Positions 62,256 to 64,000 of a stretch of 64,000 nt of DNA are shown piece by piece. The translations under genes and the position numbers were made by a program. Under the pieces are notes generated by a model that saw nothing but the letters and a program-made list of their open reading frames with translations, made no database searches and was not told where the DNA came from. Source of the stretch: Candidatus Hodarchaeota archaeon (GTDB lineage Archaea > Asgardarchaeota > Heimdallarchaeia > Hodarchaeales > Hodarchaeaceae); contig JAEOTC010000038.1 of assembly GCA_016840035.1 (NCBI GenBank), positions 62,001 to 126,000 of the forward strand, read 5' to 3'. How positions within the stretch are numbered: the first letter of the stretch is position 1; every line of letters begins with the position of its first letter.

Positions 62256-62813
62256 ATTGTCTACAATATCAAGACTGGATCTAATACTGTTCTACGAGGA
62301 TTAATTGCGGAAGAGTTTGCTCGTTATACTCTTAGCAAACGTTATTCATTATTAATACTTAGACCGACGAAAGTTATAGAATTTTTGTCCGATTATCAAA
62401 TTAAGGGATCACATTATAATTTTTTAGTCCAATACCAGCAAACGATGGATTTTATAGGATTTGGACCAATAAAAAATAACGAAACGTCTCTCCCAGAGCT
62501 AGGGAGTGGATTGGTTAGGAATTACTTCTATGAACAAGATGGATTAACACCCTTCTTGCCATCCAACTCGGAACAGACCAAAATTAACGGATACATTATT
62601 GAGGTCAAGTCTCGGACAACAAAAAATCATTGGAAGCCATTTACTTATTCATTTTCAATAAACCAAGAGAAAATGTTCTCAAAATCCGTGAAATATAAGT
62701 TTAAAGTAGTTTTATGTGGAGTATCGTTTGCAGAGGATTGGGAACTATCGGTAGTTCTCACAAATCCTCAAGGAAAAATCCTCCCAGAAGATTATTTTAA
62801 TTCAGATCAATAA
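62256..62813 (+). CDS. Unknown protein, possible PD-(D/E)xK-nuclease fold
   Basis: The first usual start in frame is TTG 62385 (142 residues), but coding continues upstream to a stop at 62247. An ATT at 62256, 6 bases after AGGTGA, is the best start (186 residues; ATC 62253 is the alternative). The N-terminus GLIAEEFARYTLSKRYSLLIL and a later GYIIEVKSRT (E-x-K) fit a PD-(D/E)xK nuclease core. No family recognised. Converges on the M24 peptidase gene with overlapping ends. Confidence 0.6.
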   Translation: MVYNIKTGSNTVLRGLIAEEFARYTLSKRYSLLILRPTKVIEFLSDYQIKGSHYNFLVQYQQTMDFIGFGPIKNNETSLPELGSGLVRNYFYEQDGLTPFLPSNSEQTKINGYIIEVKSRTTKNHWKPFTYSFSINQEKMFSKSVKYKFKVVLCGVSFAEDWELSVVLTNPQGKILPEDYFNSDQ

Positions 62814-63957
62814 AAATGGGTTCTGCGTTTGTAAGGACTTTAGGACCATTACGAGTCATAAGAACATCATTTTCTAACCTAAATCCTCCAACATCCTTTT
62901 CGTATATGCCAGGTTCAATAGTAAAGATCATTCCTTCTTCTATACGCGTAGGTGTCCAGTGTTTGAGCAGAGATTCATGTGATGGTTTCTGTCGCAACAG
63001 GGGGGAGTCATGCACCGTCAACCCAATTCCATGACCCAAAGAATGAGGCATCTTGTATCCTTGCTTTTCAATGATATTGTGAGCGATCTCTGCAACTTCA
63101 TGTAAATATTGCGACTCTGAGATTGCATCAATTGCACTATCATGAGCAGATTTAACTGTTTCAACAATCGTTTTCATTTTCTCGTTCATTGAACCCATTA
63201 TAAAAGGGAGAGTGACATCTGAAGTTAATGCTTCAGCTTGTACACCAAAGTCGATCAGTGCAAGTCCTTTTTGAAATAGTGATTGATTTGGATCTGCTCG
63301 TGGATATGTATGTATCTGCCAAGATCGGGCACTACTAGCTACAAGAGATTCAAATCCAACAGCAAAAGCCCCTAATTCTCGCATTCTGCTCTCAACAAAA
63401 ACTGCAAGATCCATTTCCGTTTTAATCTTTGATTGAGAGATAACTACCTCTTCAATTTCCGTAACGAGTTGATTACTAATCTCGATAGATTTTTTCATCA
63501 TAGTGATTTCTTCTTTTGATTTTGTGGATCTTAAGTCTGCTAACAGACTATCAATTATCGTGGGATTATAGATAATCTCTGCACTCGGAACTTTATCTAA
63601 TATTAGTTGTACATTATCATATGGAATCCCTCTTGGAATTCCAACCTTCGGATTAGATGTAGATGATTCAGAAAATACTTCAACCGTAGCAGCAGTTACT
63701 CCTTTGTATTCTGCCATATTAATGATTCTATCAGCTTCTGAATACATTTTCGCTAGCTGATAATCCCATGGTATAAGTGTAGTCTGTCGATTCTTCACAT
63801 CGATAAATAAAGTAGCGTCCTCTGGATGACCAGTAAGGTATTTCACGTTAACATCTCTATGTGCCTCTGAATCGGTAAGATAGAGAAAATCTAGATTGTG
63901 GGTAGTTAAGGAGTCATACAACTTTGTTAATTTATCTTGAGTAATATAACGTGCCAC
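62797..63957 (-). CDS. pepQ: M24 peptidase, Xaa-Pro dipeptidase type
   Basis: Metallopeptidase. N-terminal creatinase-like domain, then the pita-bread domain with ALIDFGVQAEALTSDVT (first metal Asp), HSLGHGIGLTVHDSP, GMIFTIEPGIYEKD and the final FRLENDVLMT. 386 residues, intact metal ligands. GTG start with AGGTGA 9 bases upstream. Confidence 0.95.
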   Translation of the reverse strand: MARYITQDKLTKLYDSLTTHNLDFLYLTDSEAHRDVNVKYLTGHPEDATLFIDVKNRQTTLIPWDYQLAKMYSEADRIINMAEYKGVTAATVEVFSESSTSNPKVGIPRGIPYDNVQLILDKVPSAEIIYNPTIIDSLLADLRSTKSKEEITMMKKSIEISNQLVTEIEEVVISQSKIKTEMDLAVFVESRMRELGAFAVGFESLVASSARSWQIHTYPRADPNQSLFQKGLALIDFGVQAEALTSDVTLPFIMGSMNEKMKTIVETVKSAHDSAIDAISESQYLHEVAEIAHNIIEKQGYKMPHSLGHGIGLTVHDSPLLRQKPSHESLLKHWTPTRIEEGMIFTIEPGIYEKDVGGFRLENDVLMTRNGPKVLTNAEPIFIDLN

Positions 63958-64000
63958 TTAGTTTCACCTAAAAAATTCTTCGAGTTGTTAGGAAAATCAA

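Noticed and set aside
1-64000. CRISPR array, IS element, rRNA or prophage
   Set aside because: No repeat-spacer pattern, transposase, rRNA motif or phage gene was seen.

Overview
The window is a chromosome segment of an Asgard archaeon (Heimdall/Loki/Hod-type; the exact lineage cannot be fixed from the sequence). It carries archaeal information-processing genes (uS2, rpoN start, eS30, eL42, eS6, aIF2-gamma, aIF5B, SRP19, Trm1, RPA, Elf1, eS19, PDCD5-like), intron-containing tRNA genes, GGTGA-type ribosome binding sites and AT-rich DNA. It also carries the eukaryotic signature proteins that mark Asgard genomes: ESCRT-I/II/III, Vps4, ubiquitin with E1, E2 and a RING protein, and Arf/Rab-like GTPases.

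Layout. 1-700: start of rpoN, then uS2. 800-8100: ESCRT cluster with Vps25, Vps4, two ESCRT-III subunits, Vps22, an unrecognised zinc-finger/PH-like/coiled-coil protein, Vps28 and a Vps23/TSG101-like UEV protein. 8300-18700: trafficking and ubiquitin genes: longin-like/Rab-like GTPase, PAP2 phosphatase, Yip1-like protein, E1, ubiquitin, KaiC-like ATPase, Arf-like GTPase, a three-gene operon with a small RING protein, an MBL hydrolase, a TIM-barrel protein and E2. 18900-23200: a small unknown gene, a 720-base gap with two strong potential RNA structures, MetRS and a HipA/PI4-kinase-like protein. 23230-34169: a 13-gene minus-strand bacterial microcompartment (BMC) operon. 34400-64000: mostly archaeal housekeeping genes with scattered small unknowns, three tRNA genes and several membrane proteins.

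How the genes work together. Ubiquitin (precursor tail after Gly-Gly) would be charged by the E1, passed to the E2 and placed with help of the RING protein. The UEV subunit lacks the catalytic cysteine and has no cysteine at all, so it should read ubiquitin rather than transfer it, and would feed ESCRT-I, then ESCRT-II (Vps22/Vps25), ESCRT-III and Vps4. The zinc-finger/PH-like protein ends in a helical hairpin resembling those of Vps23 and Vps28 and may be a missing membrane-binding ESCRT subunit.

The BMC operon has two hexamer proteins, one PduT-like trimer, three pentamer proteins, DeoC aldolase, RpiB, acylating aldehyde dehydrogenase, PduS-like flavo-Fe-S protein, a flavoprotein-like protein, acetate kinase and, strikingly, a citrate synthase fused to the phosphotransacylase PduL. 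This matches the sugar-phosphate-utilising type of BMC: (deoxy)ribose phosphate to glyceraldehyde 3-phosphate plus acetaldehyde, acetaldehyde to acetyl-CoA, then CoA recycling either by PduL/AckA (ATP) or by citrate synthesis. A BMC in an archaeon beside a full ubiquitin-ESCRT system, and a citrate synthase-PduL fusion, are the most unusual contents of the window. At least three genes (E2, amidohydrolase, a nuclease-like protein) seem to start at codons other than ATG/GTG/TTG.
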